Source: Cyanoderma ruficeps (taxonomy: Eukaryota; Chordata; Aves; Passeriformes; Timaliidae). From it: DNA of 64,000 nucleotides. This document shows positions 27,655-64,000 of the stretch, piece after piece (within the stretch, counting starts at the first letter, position 1; the number at the start of each line of letters is the position of its first letter). The notes beneath the pieces were generated by a model that was given only the letters and a program-made list of their open reading frames with translations, was not told the DNA's origin and did not search any database. The translations under genes were made by a program, and so were the position numbers. The stretch is taken from assembly GCA_008694505.1 (NCBI GenBank), contig VZDJ01004378.1, positions 12,297,659 through 12,361,658 on the forward strand, given 5' to 3'.

Positions 27655-64000
<36,346 letters not shown>

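Overview
This looks like one locus of a bird genome. It is AT-rich, intron-dominated and CpG-poor, has canonical GT-AG introns, and carries CR1 retroposon remnants of the avian type. It contains one recognisable protein gene on the + strand, ARID2 (BAF200), the ARID-domain subunit that helps define the PBAF form of the SWI/SNF chromatin remodeller. No second gene, RNA gene, CRISPR array, prophage or operon was found. The species cannot be named from the sequence; a neognath bird is the best guess.

Layout. Bases 1-27654 hold no exon I can recognise and are best read as the 3' part of the very long intron 3 (exon numbers follow the 21-exon human gene, from memory). Coding exons 4 to 18 follow: 27655-27788, 28524-28742, 31658-31725, 36477-36543, 36628-36878, 38001-38097, 38175-38384, 38741-38908, 39950-40025, 42221-42355, 42812-43011, 43384-46217 (the giant exon), 53738-53886, 59369-59507 and 59607-59692. 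The last four bases of the window (63997-64000) fit the start of exon 19. All junctions keep the reading frame, giving 4837 coding bases, about 1612 residues. Exons 1-3 (start codon and most of the ARID domain) and the last part of exon 19 onward lie outside the window.

Protein order: tail of the ARID DNA-binding domain (exon 4), armadillo-like helical region (exons 5-11), RFX-type winged helix (exons 12-14), a long Gln/Pro/Ser-rich disordered region with a short CAG-coded polyQ (exon 15), then two C2H2-like zinc fingers of identical spacing (exons 16-18), each interrupted by an intron.

Introns contain a CR1 copy with an internal deletion (about 57905-58900), two CR1 3'-end fragments (16156-16302 on the minus strand, 61029-61137 on the plus strand), a possible ancient L3/CR1 fragment (about 5875-5980), a 118-bp segment present twice 3.2 kb apart, two short tandem duplications, a CA microsatellite with the only N, and several G/T-rich tracts. 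I did not find a previously undescribed biological system here. The most useful leads are the duplicated segment, the weak exon-14 donor, a candidate intronic polyadenylation site after exon 15, and the strand-biased G/T tracts.
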